A stretch of DNA of 64,000 nt, from contig NZ_AUJP01000004.1 in assembly GCF_000424285.1 (NCBI RefSeq), positions 124,001-188,000 of the forward strand, read 5' to 3'. The number at the start of each line of letters is the position of its first letter. Positions within the stretch are counted from its first letter, which is position 1. The notes below the pieces were generated by a model, which saw only the letters and a program-made list of their open reading frames with translations, made no database searches and was not told the origin of the DNA. Below are positions 26,733-37,900 of the stretch, one piece after another. The position numbers and the translations under genes are program-made. Source of the DNA: Butyrivibrio sp. MB2005. Lineage in GTDB: Bacteria; Bacillota; Clostridia; Lachnospirales; Lachnospiraceae.

Positions 26733-29042
26733 ATGAGTCAGCATACAAATTTACAGCAGGATGTACTTGTTACTAACATGGAAGAAGCTATTTCTGAGAT
26801 TTCAAATCAGAAATATGGAAAGGGTCTTAAAGATTTAACAGATAAGGAGACCTATTATGTTCTTCTTGAGTATACAAGCCGTCTTATGAAGGTTGCACCT
26901 ATCGAAGCAGGTGAGAAGAAGATTTATTATATTTCAATGGAGTTTCTTATTGGTAAGCTTCTTTCCAATAACCTTATTAACCTTAGAGTATATGACAAGG
27001 TGAATGAGATTCTTGAAAAGAACGGTAAGAATCTTGCACAGATCGAAGAGTGCGAGCCGGAACCTTCACTTGGTAACGGTGGTCTTGGAAGACTTGCAGC
27101 ATGCTTCCTTGATTCTATTGCAACACTTGGACTTGCAGGAGAGGGTATCGGACTTAATTATCACTTCGGACTTTTCCGCCAGGTATTTAAGGATAACCTT
27201 CAGACAGCTGAGAAGGATTCATGGATCGAGGATGAGTCCTGGCTTGAGAAGACAGACACAACCTTTGATGTTTGCTTTGGTAAAAAGAAGGTTACCTCAA
27301 GACTTTACAATATGAACGTTGTGGGTTACGACACAGGTGTAAATAAGCTCAGACTTTTCGATGTTGAGTCAGTTGACGAGAGCCTTGTTGAGAAGGGCAT
27401 CACTTTTGATAAGAAGGAAATCGAGAAGAACCTTACTCTTTTCCTTTATCCCGATGACTCTGATGAGGCAGGTAACCTCCTTAGAATCTATCAGGAGTAT
27501 TTCCTTGTTTGCAACGCAGCACAGCTCATTTTGAGGGAGCAGAAGGAACGTCAGTATGACCTTCACGAGCTTTATAAGCACGCAGTTATTCAGATCAATG
27601 ATACACATCCTACAATGATCATCCCTGAGCTTATCAGAATCCTTGTTGAAGAGAAGGCATTCTCAATGGATGATGCTATCGATGTAGTATCTAAGACCTG
27701 TGCTTACACAAACCACACAATCCTTGCAGAAGCGCTTGAGACATGGCCTCTTAAGTATCTTGAGAAGGTTGTTCCTCAGCTTGTTCCTTATATCAAGGAG
27801 CTCGATAAGAGAATCCGTGCAAAGGTTAAGAATCCGGATGTACAGATCATCGACAAGGATAAGAAAGTACACATGGCATTTATTGATATCCACTATGGCT
27901 TCTCAGTAAATGGTGTTGCTGCTATCCATACAGAGATTCTTAAGAACTCTGAGCTTAATGATTTTTACAAGCTTTATCCTGAAAAGTTCAATAACAAGAC
28001 AAACGGCGTAACCTTCCGTAGATGGCTTCTTTCCTGTAACCATCCTCTTGCAGATTTCATTTCTGAAAAAATCGGTGATGGCTTTAAGAAGGATGCCAAT
28101 AAGCTTGAAGATCTCCTGAAGTTCATGGATAATCAGGAAGTACTTGATAAGATCGCTGATATCAAGTTCCAGAAAAAGGAAGAGCTTGCAGCTTATCTTA
28201 AGAAAAAAGAGAATGTAGAAGTTGACCCTAACTCCATTTTCGATATTCAGGTTAAGAGACTTCATGAGTATAAGCGTCAGCAGATGAACGCTCTTTACAT
28301 CATTCATAAGTACCTTGAGATCAAGGGTGGTAAAAAGCCTGTTCGTCCTATCACATTTATTTTCGGAGCAAAGGCTGCACCTGCTTATGTAATCGCTAAG
28401 GACATCATCCACCTGCTTCTTTGCCTGCAGGAGATCGTAAATAATGATCCTGATGTATCTCCTTACATGAAGGTCATCATGGTTGAGAACTATAATGTTA
28501 GCTATGCTGAGAAGCTTATTCCTGCTTGTGATGTATCAGAGCAGATTTCCTTGGCATCTAAGGAAGCTTCAGGAACAAGTAACATGAAGTTTATGCTTAA
28601 CGGTGCTGTTACTCTTGGTACAGATGACGGTGCTAATGTGGAAATCCATGATCTTGTCGGCGATGAGAACATTTACATCTTCGGTATCAGTGCAGATGAA
28701 GTTATCGAACACTATAAGAAGGCTGACTATGTATCAAAGGATTACTACAAGAAGAGCAAGGTTGTTAAGGAAGCAGTAGACTTCATTACTTCCAAGCAGT
28801 GTCTTGCAGTTGGCCATAAGGAGAACTTAAAGCGTCTTCAGGACGAGCTTCTTAATAAGGACTGGTTCATGACACTTATCGATCTGGAGGATTATATCAG
28901 AGAGAAGGATCTTATTTTTGCTGATTATGAAAACCGTGAGAAGTGGAAGAAGATGATGCTCAAGAATATTGCTAAGGCAGGATTCTTCTCATCAGACAGA
29001 ACAATTGAAGAGTACAACAGAGATATCTGGAAGCTCAGATAA
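26733..29042 (+). CDS. glgP: Glycogen/starch alpha-glucan phosphorylase
   Basis: 769 residues from ATG 26733 (AAGGAG upstream). It cleaves alpha-1,4 glucan with phosphate to glucose-1-phosphate in the cytoplasm. Landmarks are '[17 protein letters not shown]', '[19 protein letters not shown]', '[17 protein letters not shown]' and the pyridoxal-phosphate segment '[20 protein letters not shown]'. Length is slightly short of the E. coli enzyme (about 815). It stands alone between the LacI-type operators and its own terminator. Codon choice suggests high expression. Confidence 0.97.
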   Translation: MSQHTNLQQDVLVTNMEEAISEISNQKYGKGLKDLTDKETYYVLLEYTSRLMKVAPIEAGEKKIYYISMEFLIGKLLSNNLINLRVYDKVNEILEKNGKNLAQIEECEPEPSLGNGGLGRLAACFLDSIATLGLAGEGIGLNYHFGLFRQVFKDNLQTAEKDSWIEDESWLEKTDTTFDVCFGKKKVTSRLYNMNVVGYDTGVNKLRLFDVESVDESLVEKGITFDKKEIEKNLTLFLYPDDSDEAGNLLRIYQEYFLVCNAAQLILREQKERQYDLHELYKHAVIQINDTHPTMIIPELIRILVEEKAFSMDDAIDVVSKTCAYTNHTILAEALETWPLKYLEKVVPQLVPYIKELDKRIRAKVKNPDVQIIDKDKKVHMAFIDIHYGFSVNGVAAIHTEILKNSELNDFYKLYPEKFNNKTNGVTFRRWLLSCNHPLADFISEKIGDGFKKDANKLEDLLKFMDNQEVLDKIADIKFQKKEELAAYLKKKENVEVDPNSIFDIQVKRLHEYKRQQMNALYIIHKYLEIKGGKKPVRPITFIFGAKAAPAYVIAKDIIHLLLCLQEIVNNDPDVSPYMKVIMVENYNVSYAEKLIPACDVSEQISLASKEASGTSNMKFMLNGAVTLGTDDGANVEIHDLVGDENIYIFGISADEVIEHYKKADYVSKDYYKKSKVVKEAVDFITSKQCLAVGHKENLKRLQDELLNKDWFMTLIDLEDYIREKDLIFADYENREKWKKMMLKNIAKAGFFSSDRTIEEYNRDIWKLR

Positions 29043-29056
29043 TTATTTGATCTATA

Positions 29057-29098
29057 TGCCCGCAAATCATTTTGAATAATGGTTTGCGGGCTATTTGT
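29057..29098 (+). terminator. Rho-independent terminator after glgP
   Basis: GCCCGCAAATCAT and ATGGTTTGCGGGC form a 13-bp stem, followed by TATTTGTTT. Confidence 0.85.
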
Positions 29099-29209
29099 TT
29101 ATAGTAAATTCATAAGAGAAATGCGGCCATGTGCATTATAATATAAGTAAGAAACAGTATTGTTAACGGTAGATGATTTTATAATTTGCCGTAGGAATGG
29201 AGGTTTCTT

Positions 29210-29908
29210 ATGAGCGTGGGAGATGTTTTTAACTATCTGCAGGGAACAAGTGATATTGCGGTAGCTCTTAGGCTTATTCTTGCTACTGTTCTCGGAAGCC
29301 TTGTCGGGTGGGAAAGAATAGCTACTCATCACAGTGCGGGAATAAAGACTTTTTCACTGGTGAGCCTTGGTTCTGCTGTTGCAACGGCTTTAAATATCTA
29401 TCTTGCGATGATGCCCGGGCTATCTTCTGATGCGGCCAGAATTTCTGCAGGAGTAGTAAATGGAATTGGTTTCCTCGGCGCAGGCACGATTCTGGTAACA
29501 GGAAGGAAACAGATAAAGGGACTTTCTACCGCTGCGACGCTCTGGGTAACAGCCTGCATGGGCATGGCAATAGGTGCCGGATACCTGGCAGTTGGAATCA
29601 CAGCATTTATACTTATTGTCTTTACAAATATAGTCCTTCTTCATCTAAGTAACAGTGTTGAATCCCATAGTCAGTACCTGAGCATTTATATAGAAGTAAG
29701 TAAGGAACGCGGTGTCACTGAGCTTCACAGGTTTATTTCCGAAAAGGGATTTGTGGTAATGAGTATGAATAAGAGTAAGGATAAGACCATACTTCCGTCG
29801 GATACAGGGCTTATCATCAATTTAAAACTGGATAGCTCGGCATCTCATCATGAGATTTTAAAGCTTTTTAATAAGCTTGATTATGTCACTTATGTTGAAG
29901 AGGTCTGA
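29210..29908 (+). CDS. MgtC/SapB-family membrane protein
   Basis: 232 residues. The N-terminal half has four to five hydrophobic spans with family motifs 'LILATVLGSLVGWERI', 'GIKTFSLVSLGSA', 'GVVNGIGFLGAGTILV' and 'GLSTAATLWVTACMGMAIGAG'. The C-terminal ~75 residues look like a small soluble alpha/beta (ACT-like) domain. MgtC proteins modulate membrane ATP synthase or magnesium-stress responses in other bacteria. The role here is unknown. GGAGG lies upstream. No adjacent gene is functionally linked. Confidence 0.9.
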   Translation: MSVGDVFNYLQGTSDIAVALRLILATVLGSLVGWERIATHHSAGIKTFSLVSLGSAVATALNIYLAMMPGLSSDAARISAGVVNGIGFLGAGTILVTGRKQIKGLSTAATLWVTACMGMAIGAGYLAVGITAFILIVFTNIVLLHLSNSVESHSQYLSIYIEVSKERGVTELHRFISEKGFVVMSMNKSKDKTILPSDTGLIINLKLDSSASHHEILKLFNKLDYVTYVEEV

Positions 29909-29970
29909 TCAAATTATGATATAATTAAAATACGTTTAAAATCACAATTTTCTTAAGGAGGAAGAAGTTC

Positions 29971-31152
29971 ATGGCACGAAAAGTAGTTTTAGCTGGAGCA
30001 TGCAGAACAGCAATTGGTGTTATGGGAGGTGCTCTTAAGGACATCCCGGCTCCGGATCTTGGTACAATTGTTATTAAAGAAGCATTAAGACGTTCAGGTG
30101 TTAAGCCTGAGCAGGTAGACGAAGTATACATGGGCTGCGTAATACAGGCAGGCACAGGACAGAATGTTGCTCGTCAGGCTGCGGTAAATGCAGGTATTCC
30201 GGTTGAAGTTCCGGCTACAACCATTAACGTTCTTTGCGGATCAGGTCTTCATTGTGTCAATCTTGCAGCTAAGCTCATTTCTATGGGTGATGCTGATATT
30301 ATCGTTGCAGGCGGCACAGAGAATATGTCCAGAGCTCCTTATGCACTTCAGAATGCGAGATTTGGATATCGCATGAACAACGGCGAGCTTATCGATACAA
30401 TGATCAAAGACGCTCTTACTGATGCTTTTGGCGGTTTCCACATGGGAATCACTGCTGAAAATATCTGTGATCAGTGGGGACTTACAAGAGAAGAACTTGA
30501 TGAGTTTGCTGCAAATTCACAGCAGAAATGTGAAAAAGCTCAGGCTGAAGGCAAGTTTGATGAAGAGATTGTCCCTGTTGAGATAAAAGTAAAGAAGGAA
30601 ACCGTTCTTTTTGCTAAGGATGAAGGCCCAAGAGCAGGTGTTACCAAGGAGAGTATCTCCAAGCTTCGCCCTGCTTTCAAGCCTGATGGAATGGTTACTG
30701 CTGCTAACTCTTCAGGTATCAATGATGGTGCTGCAGCTATAGTTGTAATGAGTGAGGAGAAAGCCAAGGAGCTTGGTGTTAAGCCTATGGCTACATGGAT
30801 TGCAGGTGAGCTTGCAGGTGTTGAACCTCGCATAATGGGTATCGGACCTGTAGCAGCTACTAAGAAGACCATGGCTAAAGCGGGATATCAGATTTCTGAC
30901 TTTGATCTGATCGAGGCAAATGAAGCATTTGCTGCACAGTCAGTTGCTGTAGGTAAGGAGTTGGGCTTTGATCTTAGTAAGCTCAACGTAAATGGTGGAG
31001 CAATCGCTCTTGGTCACCCTGTTGGATGTTCCGGATGTCGTATCCTTGTAACTCTTCTGTATGAGATGCAAAGACGCGATGCTAAGAAGGGACTTGCTAC
31101 ACTTTGTGTAGGCGGCGGAATGGGTGCTGCTGCAATTGTTGAGCGTGATTAA
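29971..31152 (+). CDS. thlA: Acetyl-CoA acetyltransferase (thiolase)
   Basis: 393 residues, typical length. The active-site Cys lies in '[15 protein letters not shown]', and the C-terminal catalytic His and Cys in '[17 protein letters not shown]' and '[10 protein letters not shown]'. It condenses two acetyl-CoA to acetoacetyl-CoA, the entry to the butyrate pathway used by many Lachnospiraceae. No hbd, crt or bcd genes follow, so the other steps lie elsewhere. AAGGAGGAAG gives a strong ribosome site. Confidence 0.96.
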   Translation: MARKVVLAGACRTAIGVMGGALKDIPAPDLGTIVIKEALRRSGVKPEQVDEVYMGCVIQAGTGQNVARQAAVNAGIPVEVPATTINVLCGSGLHCVNLAAKLISMGDADIIVAGGTENMSRAPYALQNARFGYRMNNGELIDTMIKDALTDAFGGFHMGITAENICDQWGLTREELDEFAANSQQKCEKAQAEGKFDEEIVPVEIKVKKETVLFAKDEGPRAGVTKESISKLRPAFKPDGMVTAANSSGINDGAAAIVVMSEEKAKELGVKPMATWIAGELAGVEPRIMGIGPVAATKKTMAKAGYQISDFDLIEANEAFAAQSVAVGKELGFDLSKLNVNGGAIALGHPVGCSGCRILVTLLYEMQRRDAKKGLATLCVGGGMGAAAIVERD

Positions 31153-31161
31153 AGAGGTTTT

Positions 31162-31692
31162 ATGAAGGTTAATCTTGGACGAGGTTTTGGACCCCTTGAT
31201 TTTGACGAGAATGGAAGATTTTTCTCTCTTTTTCCTGAGAATCTTCCATATATGAATGATGACTTTGAAGGCGATGATTCTGATTACATGGTCTATGTAG
31301 ATGCTGAGCTTGTTGAGACTGTTTGTAATGCAGGTCTTGATTTTAATCAGTTTCTTGCAGAGGATGTAGAAGGTCGCCGCGAAATGCTGGAAGAAGCCGG
31401 AGTGGATCCGAATCAGTTCGATCTGGATTTTGATCATGATGTCAGAGAACGCCTTGAAGAAGAGGGACTTCTTGGGGATTATGATGAGGACTTCGAAGAT
31501 GAGTATGATGACGAATTCGAAGACGAAGAAGACCCTGATGAAGACTTCGACGACGAGGATGATGAGTTCGATTACGAAGAAGATGACGAAGACTTTGAAG
31601 AAGATGATGACTTTGAAGGGGACGATGATGATCCGGATGATGATGACAGAAACGGTAGTTCCGGAGATACTTTTTTCGGTAATCTGAGATAG
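31162..31692 (+). CDS. Highly acidic protein of unknown function
   Basis: 176 residues. The first ~100 form a normal-looking domain ('MKVNLGRGFGPLDFDENGRF', 'EDVEGRREMLEEAGVDPNQFD'). The last ~75 are almost pure Asp/Glu with interspersed Phe/Tyr (repeats of DEDFEDE type). It begins 10 bp after thlA and shares its terminator, so it is probably co-transcribed. The acidic tail could bind metal or basic partners. No family is recognised. Confidence 0.75.
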   Translation: MKVNLGRGFGPLDFDENGRFFSLFPENLPYMNDDFEGDDSDYMVYVDAELVETVCNAGLDFNQFLAEDVEGRREMLEEAGVDPNQFDLDFDHDVRERLEEEGLLGDYDEDFEDEYDDEFEDEEDPDEDFDDEDDEFDYEEDDEDFEEDDDFEGDDDDPDDDDRNGSSGDTFFGNLR

Positions 31693-31723
31693 CTTCAACC
31701 AAAATATTAAAATTTTTTTTGTG

Positions 31724-31764
31724 CGCTACAAGCAGTAATCATGCTGCTTGTAGCGTTTCTTTTA
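31724..31764 (+). terminator. Rho-independent terminator of the thlA operon
   Basis: CGCTACAAGCAG and CTGCTTGTAGCG form a perfect 12-bp stem, followed by TTTCTTTT. Confidence 0.92.
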
Positions 31765-31795
31765 TGATTTTCATCAAAAAAATGTAAAAAAGAGC

Positions 31796-31846
31796 TTGCA
31801 CAATATGTTAGCCTATGCTAATATAACCATGTTAGCAGTAGCTAAC
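31796..31846 (+). promoter_or_regulatory. Promoter with two GTTAGC-N4-GCTAAY operators
   Basis: TTGCAC (31796-31801), 17 bp, TAATAT (31819-31824). Inverted repeats GTTAGC-CTAT-GCTAAT (31807-31822, covering the -10) and GTTAGCAGTAGCTAAC (31831-31846, just downstream) have centres 24 bp apart. The half-sites resemble DtxR/IdeR-type metal-responsive operators. That assignment is tentative. Confidence 0.6.
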
Positions 31847-31942
31847 CGAGATGAAGGTTATGCTGTTAATAAATGACATATATAGTCATAAGAAATCTCC
31901 TACCTGAAAAACCCGCGTCTTGCCAACGCGGGTTTTCTTTTC
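31829..31942 (+). ncRNA. Candidate short regulated transcript (small RNA or leader peptide)
   Basis: About 110 nt lie between the operator-bearing promoter and a strong terminator, with no gene beyond. It holds only a 15-codon frame (ATG 31829 to TGA 31876, MLAVANRDEGYAVNK) without a clear ribosome site. Either a small RNA or a leader whose downstream genes were lost fits what is seen. Confidence 0.45.
31908..31942. terminator. Bidirectional terminator between small transcript and tetR
   Basis: AACCCGCGT and ACGCGGGTT pair. T-runs follow on both strands (TTTTCTTTT on plus, TTTTTC on minus), so it can end both the small plus-strand unit and the minus-strand tetR gene. Confidence 0.88.
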
Positions 31943-31984
31943 ACAATATTGATTTCGCAAGCGGAAGCTTATTCTTGCTTTACT

Positions 31985-32596
31985 TTAGTTTTTACTTTGA
32001 ATTTCGTGGGCGTGCATAATACCTCGAACTGACTGTTCGAGCTCGGGCAAAAGTTCGTCCAGAGGAAGAGGCTGCTTGTGAATGATGGAGCTGTATCCTG
32101 CAGAGCTTACCATTTCAACTATCATGAACATCATGAGCTCCGGATTATGATACTTAACCTCGGATTCCTCAAACATCACTGTCATTATATGAAGGATATC
32201 TGTTTCGGCATCCTCGCTGTCAGTGGTCATAGCTTCCTTAAACAGTGCCCAGCTAAGATCCTTATATATAAGAGTGAGAAGCATATGATTTTCAGCAAGC
32301 TCAATAAGGATATGCTTCATCATAAAAATGATCTTATCCTCGGCAGTATGAAGGTCTTCTTTTAACAGATCATCATAGGCAGCACTAAAAAGCTGGTTTG
32401 ACTTTTTGGCAATAAGTCTGTTCCTTATATCATACTTGTCCTTGAAGTACAGATAGAAGGTGCCCTTTGCCACACCGGCTTTTTTTACAATATCAGATAT
32501 TGAAGTCTGATTGATTCCCTGTGAAGTAAACAACTCAAAGGAGGTGTTTAACAAAGAATCTCTTTTTAATTTCTTATTCGCATCCCATTTTCCCAT
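31985..32596 (-). CDS. TetR-family transcriptional regulator
   Basis: 203 residues. Residues ~10-60 carry the TetR HTH ('LLNTSFELFTSQGINQTSIS', 'AGVAKGTFYLYFKDKYDIR'). The remainder is an all-helical ligand/dimer domain. It is divergent from an MMPL transporter gene, with two identical candidate operators in the 180-bp gap, the classic arrangement of a local efflux repressor. The likely inducer is a lipophilic or toxic compound, but nothing in the sequence names it. Confidence 0.93.
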   Translation of the reverse strand: MGKWDANKKLKRDSLLNTSFELFTSQGINQTSISDIVKKAGVAKGTFYLYFKDKYDIRNRLIAKKSNQLFSAAYDDLLKEDLHTAEDKIIFMMKHILIELAENHMLLTLIYKDLSWALFKEAMTTDSEDAETDILHIMTVMFEESEVKYHNPELMMFMIVEMVSSAGYSSIIHKQPLPLDELLPELEQSVRGIMHAHEIQSKN

Positions 32597-32693
32597 AGCT
32601 TTATCCTATCACAACTGCATTCATTTACATATATCATACATGCAAGCATTCGTCCTGTTTTATAAATTATTTCACTTTTCTCATTTGTAAATA

Positions 32694-32750
32694 TTGACTA
32701 CCGGTCATTTTTAGAGTATAACATAAAGTGTAAAAAATGACTACCGGTCA
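32694..32750 (+). promoter_or_regulatory. MMPL-operon promoter with two TetR operators
   Basis: TTGACT (32694-32699), 17 bp, TATAAC (32717-32722). TGACTACCGGTCA occurs twice, at 32695-32707 (over the -35) and 32738-32750 (downstream of the start), 43 bp apart, about four helical turns. Each has a palindromic ACCGGT core. Confidence 0.85.
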
Positions 32751-32777
32751 TAATTATTTTTTAATGAGGTGATTGTT

Positions 32778-34928
32778 ATGAAGTATTTGTCTAAGGCAAT
32801 AGTAAAATCAAGGTTCATAATACTGATTGCCAGCATAGCACTCATGATTCCCTGCTTTGCAGGTATGGCAGCTACAAGAGTTAATTACGACATACTCTCA
32901 TATCTGCCGGGAGAGATTGAGACTATGAAGGGTCAGGACATCCTGATGGATCAGTTCGGAACCGGAGCCTATTCCCTTTTTGTGGTTGAGGGAATGGCTG
33001 ATAAAGACATCGCAGCCTTGAAGGCGGAAGTTGAAAAGGTTGAGCATGTAAAGAAGGTCATCTGGTATGACACCTTCATGGATTACACAGTACCTAAGGA
33101 AATGCTTCCCGATGAGATACAGGAAGCTCTTGGAAAAGGCGATACGCAGCTGATGTTCATCATATTTGATGATACGACTTCAAGTGACGGTACCATGGAA
33201 GCCATCACTAATATAAGGAAGATAGCCAATGAGAAATGTTTCCTTTCCGGAATGGCAGCAATAGTCCTTGATACCAAGAACCTTACAGAGAAAGAAACTC
33301 CTATATATGTAGGTATGGCAGTACTCCTTGCCACAATAGTTCTTTCACTGACAATGGATTCATATTTAATACCGTTTTTCTTTCTCACAAGTATCGGTAT
33401 TGCTATAATGTTTAATATGGGAACGAATATCTTCCTTGGGCAGATATCCTTCCTTACAAAGTCCTTAAGTGCGGTTCTTCAGCTGGGTGTTACACTGGAT
33501 TATTCGATTTTCCTCTGGCACAGCTACCAGGAAGAGCTTGAAAAGGGAGAAGAAAATAAGAAGGAAGCCATGGCGAATGCCATCACAGCAACCTTCCAGT
33601 CAGTACTTGGATCTTCCATTACGACAATAGCCGGTTTCGTAGCTCTTTGCTTTATGAGCTTCACAATCGGTCTGGATCTTGGAATTGTTATGGCAAAGGG
33701 TGTTATCTTCGGCGTTATAAGCTGTGTAACAGTCCTTCCTTCAATGATCCTCGTATTTGACAGGATTATTGAAAAGACCAAGCATAAGCCGGTTGTTCAG
33801 GAGTTTGTTAAGACTCCCAGATGGATTTCCAAGCATGCACTTATATTCGGACTTATCTTCCTGTGCCTGCTTCCTCCCGCAATATGGGGATACAAGCACA
33901 CAGCAGTTTATTATGACCTTTCAGAGACATTGCCTGAGAATCTTTCAAGCAGACAGGCGATGATAGAGCTTGAGAAAAACTTTGAGACAAATACGACTTA
34001 TATGATTCTCGCAGATGCCGATATAGATACTGCAACCATGCAGGGCATGATCGGAGAATTAAGGAAAGTAAAGGGCGTTGACGGAGTTCTTGGTGTTGAA
34101 GCACTAATAGGACCTACTTTTCCTAAAGAAATGATCCCTGCGAAGCTTCGAGAGGAGCTTACAAGCGATGACTACCAGATGCTGATGGTTACAAGTAAAT
34201 ATAAGACAGCATCAGATGAAGTCAATGCACAGATAGAATCAATAAATGAAATAGTAAAAAGATATGACAGCGGCGCGATGGTAGTTGGTGAAGCTCCTTG
34301 TACAAAGGATCTTATCAATATCACAGCAAAGGATTTCCAGACTGTCAGCATAGTATCCATAGGATGTGTATTCCTTATAATCGCTCTTGTTATGAAGTCA
34401 ATATCACTTCCGTTTATACTTGTAGCGGTAATCGAGTTTGCGATTTTCATCAATATGGGTATTCCCGGATTTACAGGTACAGTAATACCGTTCATTTCAT
34501 CGGTTGTAATCGGTACCATCCAGCTGGGAGCTACAGTCGACTATGCTATCCTGATGACCACACGTTATTGCAAAGAGAGAAAGGATGGTCAGAGTAAGAA
34601 ACAGGCTACACGAATTGCTCTTTCCACCAGCATGAAGTCAGTTATTGTCAGCGCACTTAGCTTCTTCGCTGCGACATTCGGCGTAGGACTTGTATCAAGC
34701 GTTGATATGATCGGATCCCTTTGCTTCCTGATGGCAAGAGGTGCCCTTATCTCAATGGCAGTTGTTATACTTGTTCTTCCTTCAATGTATATGATCTTTG
34801 ATGGACTTATCATTCGTTCAACATGGGGAATGCGCGAATGTATCAGGATGGATAAAGACAGGAAGAATCAGGATAAGAAACAGGACAACGATCAGAAACA
34901 TAAGCTTGTCCATTTTAAAGCTGTTTAA
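32778..34928 (+). CDS. MMPL/RND-family transporter
   Basis: About 716 residues from ATG 32778 (GAGGTGA upstream). Two MMPL halves each start with one span and an external loop ('RVNYDILSYLPGE', 'YYDLSETLPENLS') and continue with five clustered membrane spans. 'VTLDYSIFLWHSYQEE' and 'TVDYAILMTTRYCKER' are the paired RND motifs with the proton-relay Asp. The C-terminal tail is charged and cytoplasmic. It is probably a lipid or hydrophobic-compound exporter controlled by the adjacent TetR, acting with the heptad-repeat lipoprotein encoded next. Confidence 0.92.
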   Translation: MKYLSKAIVKSRFIILIASIALMIPCFAGMAATRVNYDILSYLPGEIETMKGQDILMDQFGTGAYSLFVVEGMADKDIAALKAEVEKVEHVKKVIWYDTFMDYTVPKEMLPDEIQEALGKGDTQLMFIIFDDTTSSDGTMEAITNIRKIANEKCFLSGMAAIVLDTKNLTEKETPIYVGMAVLLATIVLSLTMDSYLIPFFFLTSIGIAIMFNMGTNIFLGQISFLTKSLSAVLQLGVTLDYSIFLWHSYQEELEKGEENKKEAMANAITATFQSVLGSSITTIAGFVALCFMSFTIGLDLGIVMAKGVIFGVISCVTVLPSMILVFDRIIEKTKHKPVVQEFVKTPRWISKHALIFGLIFLCLLPPAIWGYKHTAVYYDLSETLPENLSSRQAMIELEKNFETNTTYMILADADIDTATMQGMIGELRKVKGVDGVLGVEALIGPTFPKEMIPAKLREELTSDDYQMLMVTSKYKTASDEVNAQIESINEIVKRYDSGAMVVGEAPCTKDLINITAKDFQTVSIVSIGCVFLIIALVMKSISLPFILVAVIEFAIFINMGIPGFTGTVIPFISSVVIGTIQLGATVDYAILMTTRYCKERKDGQSKKQATRIALSTSMKSVIVSALSFFAATFGVGLVSSVDMIGSLCFLMARGALISMAVVILVLPSMYMIFDGLIIRSTWGMRECIRMDKDRKNQDKKQDNDQKHKLVHFKAV

Positions 34929-34983
34929 GCTAATAAAGTAACGTTCGGGTTTATAGAGATAATCATAGAAAAGAGGTTATGTT

Positions 34984-37900
34984 ATGTATAAGAAGAATTT
35001 ACTCAAAGCCACATCAGTATTCACAGCATTTGCTCTTGCGTGCTCTACAATGGCAATGTCTGGATGCGGCCTTAATAAAAAAGAAGATACAGTTGCAGTA
35101 GAGAGTCAGGCAGAGACAGGAGAAGATACAGTAGAAAACGCAGAGGCAGATGAGCTTGTAGATACAATGACCAAGACAGCCTACACAGGTTCATCCGAAA
35201 ATGCCGAGAGTGGAAAAGAAGAGACTGTATATGTAATGACAGATGCCAGTGGTAACGTTGATGATGTTGTTGTAAGCAACTGGCTTAAGAACAAGGATGG
35301 CAGTAAGACACTTACAGATAAGACCAATCTTAAAGATATTGTAAATGTAAAGGGTGAAGAGACCTACACTGAGAATTCCGATGGCACAGTTACATGGGAC
35401 GCAGAGGGTTCAGATATTTACTATCAGGGAACACCTACAGAGGAAGTTCCCATCGGTGTAAAAGTTACCTATACACTTAACGGAAAAGAGATGACTGCCG
35501 ATGAGATCGCAGGTCAGAGCGGAAGTGTGAAGATCCGTTTTGATTATACAAACACTCTCAAAAAGGAAGTAAATATCGATGGTCAGGAAGAAAACATTGA
35601 TGTTCCTTTTACAATGATTTCCGGAACAATGCTTGACAGCGATAAGTTCGCCAACGTAAAGGTTTCGAACGGTAAGGTTATATCAGATGCCAACAATTAC
35701 GTAGTGGTTGGTGTTGCTATGCCTGGTCTCAAGGAATCACTCAAGATCGATGATGAAAAGCTTAAAGAAAACGACATCGATGAAGAGGATGTTAGTATTC
35801 CCGATTATGTGGAAATTACAGCTGATGTAAATGATTTTGAACTTCCCATGACAATTTCTATGGCAAGTGCAAACGTAGTATCAGACCTTGGCCTTGATAA
35901 GATTTATAACTCAGATAAAGTAGATACTCTTAATGATGATATGGATAAGCTCTCTGATGCTTCTACAGAGCTTCGCGACGGAACAGGCGAGCTTGCAGAC
36001 GGCACAGGCAAATTCCAGGATGGTACAACAGAGCTTGCAAACGGTACATCAGATCTTAAGGATGGAACAAAGAAGCTTAAGGATGGAACTACAGAGCTTA
36101 AGGATGGAACAACACAGCTTCGTGATGGTGCAGGAACACTTGCATCAGGTGCAGGTACACTGGCTGACGGAACGAACACCTTAAGTGCAGGTGTAAAGGC
36201 ATACACAGATGGCGTAGGCACAGTAGCAAGCGGTGCATCAGACCTTAAAGATGGTGTTGCTACTCTTGCTAAGGGTTCAAAGGACCTTACAGGTGGAATC
36301 ACTTCAGCAAAGGATGGAGCAGGACAGCTTTCAACAGGTGCCAATCAGCTTAGTAAGGGAATTGGTACATTAGCTGAAACGGTTAATACAAATCTTACAG
36401 CTGTTACTTTGGCAGAGAGTACTTTCTATTCCGCTTACAAAGCTGTAATAGATGAAGTTGCACATCAAGATACATCAGCATCCTCTCCTACAGTGGCTAC
36501 TACCAATTCAAACGGTACAGATGTAAGTGCTCTTATATCAAGTATTACAGATCAACTGGCTGACGTATATGCAATAGAAGCAGATATTGAAGCTGCAAGA
36601 GCGCAGGCAGCTGAGAATCGCGCTGAGCAGGCAGAGAACAGAGCAGAAGAAGCAGAGACTCGTGCAAATGATGCTGAAAAGGCTCTGAATGAGATAAATG
36701 ATGAAGATACACCTTCTTCAGATGCAGCAGACGATTCCGATAGTGCATCAGATGAGAACAGTCAGGACAGTTCTCAGAATGATAACCAGGATGCAAAGAA
36801 CGCCACTGATGAGCAGAACACACAGCCTGACACTGCTTCAGATGAAAACAACGCATCAGACAATGGCGCCCAGAGTGCTGAGAGCACAGAGGATAATAGT
36901 TCTAGTACAGAAGCTGCTGATAACAGCTCATCAGATGATAATGGAAGTAATGAAGAGGCTTCTCAGAATACCGAAGAGGTAAGTGATTCTTCTGCCGAGA
37001 GCACAGAGGAATCAGTAGAGAGCCCTGAGGCAGTAAGTCTTGATGCATCTTCAGAGGAAACAGTAGACGGAACTGTAGAGTATGCAAATGATGCCGGCTG
37101 GGCAGCAGTAGAAAGCCTCACAAAGATTCCTAAAGCAAAATGGGATGCTATGTATCAGGCAGTAATTACGGCCAAGGCTGCAAGCGGAAGCGATGAGCAG
37201 GTTACACAGCTTGGTAATCTTCTTGAAGCTGCCGGCACCCTTATAACTCAGGGAAAAGCAGCTAAGGAGGCAGCATATATAGCTGGTGAGGAAGCAAAGC
37301 AGGCATTAGCCGCAGAACAATATGATACATTTCAGGCAAAGAAGGAATTAGCAGAGCAGAAAGCCACTGAGGCTAAGACATGCTATACACAGGCCCTGAC
37401 TTTACTTTCACAGAATGTTGTTACTCCTGCACAGAATGCAACACAGTATGCTATGACAATTTACATGGCGTACAGCTCACTTTCAACATCAAAGACCATG
37501 CTTGATCAGCTCTACAACGGAGTAGGAGCAGGCGGACTTAAGGATATCAAGACCGGCGCTGAGACACTTGCTAAGGGAACAGATGATTTATATATCGGTC
37601 TTAAGAAGCTTGATAAGGGCGGTACAAAGTTCAATAAGGGCATCAAGTCTCTCAAGGATGGAAGCAAGAAGCTTTCATCAGGTGCAGCACTTCTTAGCAG
37701 CAAGGGAGATGAGCTTAAGAACGGCGCATACCAGCTCTCTGAAGGAGCAGGCAAGCTTGCAAGCGGTGCTACAGAGCTTTCAGATGGAACAATCAAACTT
37801 GATAACGGCGTAGGAGAGCTAAATGATGGTGTTATTGAGCTTGATGACGGCGCAGGTAAGCTTAATGATGGTGCCAACGAATTAAAGGATGGCGCTGTAG

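Noticed and set aside
31442..31702. Arg/His-rich minus-strand frame opposite the acidic protein
   Set aside because: It is the antisense image of Asp/Glu codon repeats.
36545..37087. Several frames opposite or offset to the low-complexity linker of the heptad-repeat lipoprotein
   Set aside because: They are created by Ser/Asp/Glu codon bias. The main frame has signal peptide, repeats and a ribosome site.
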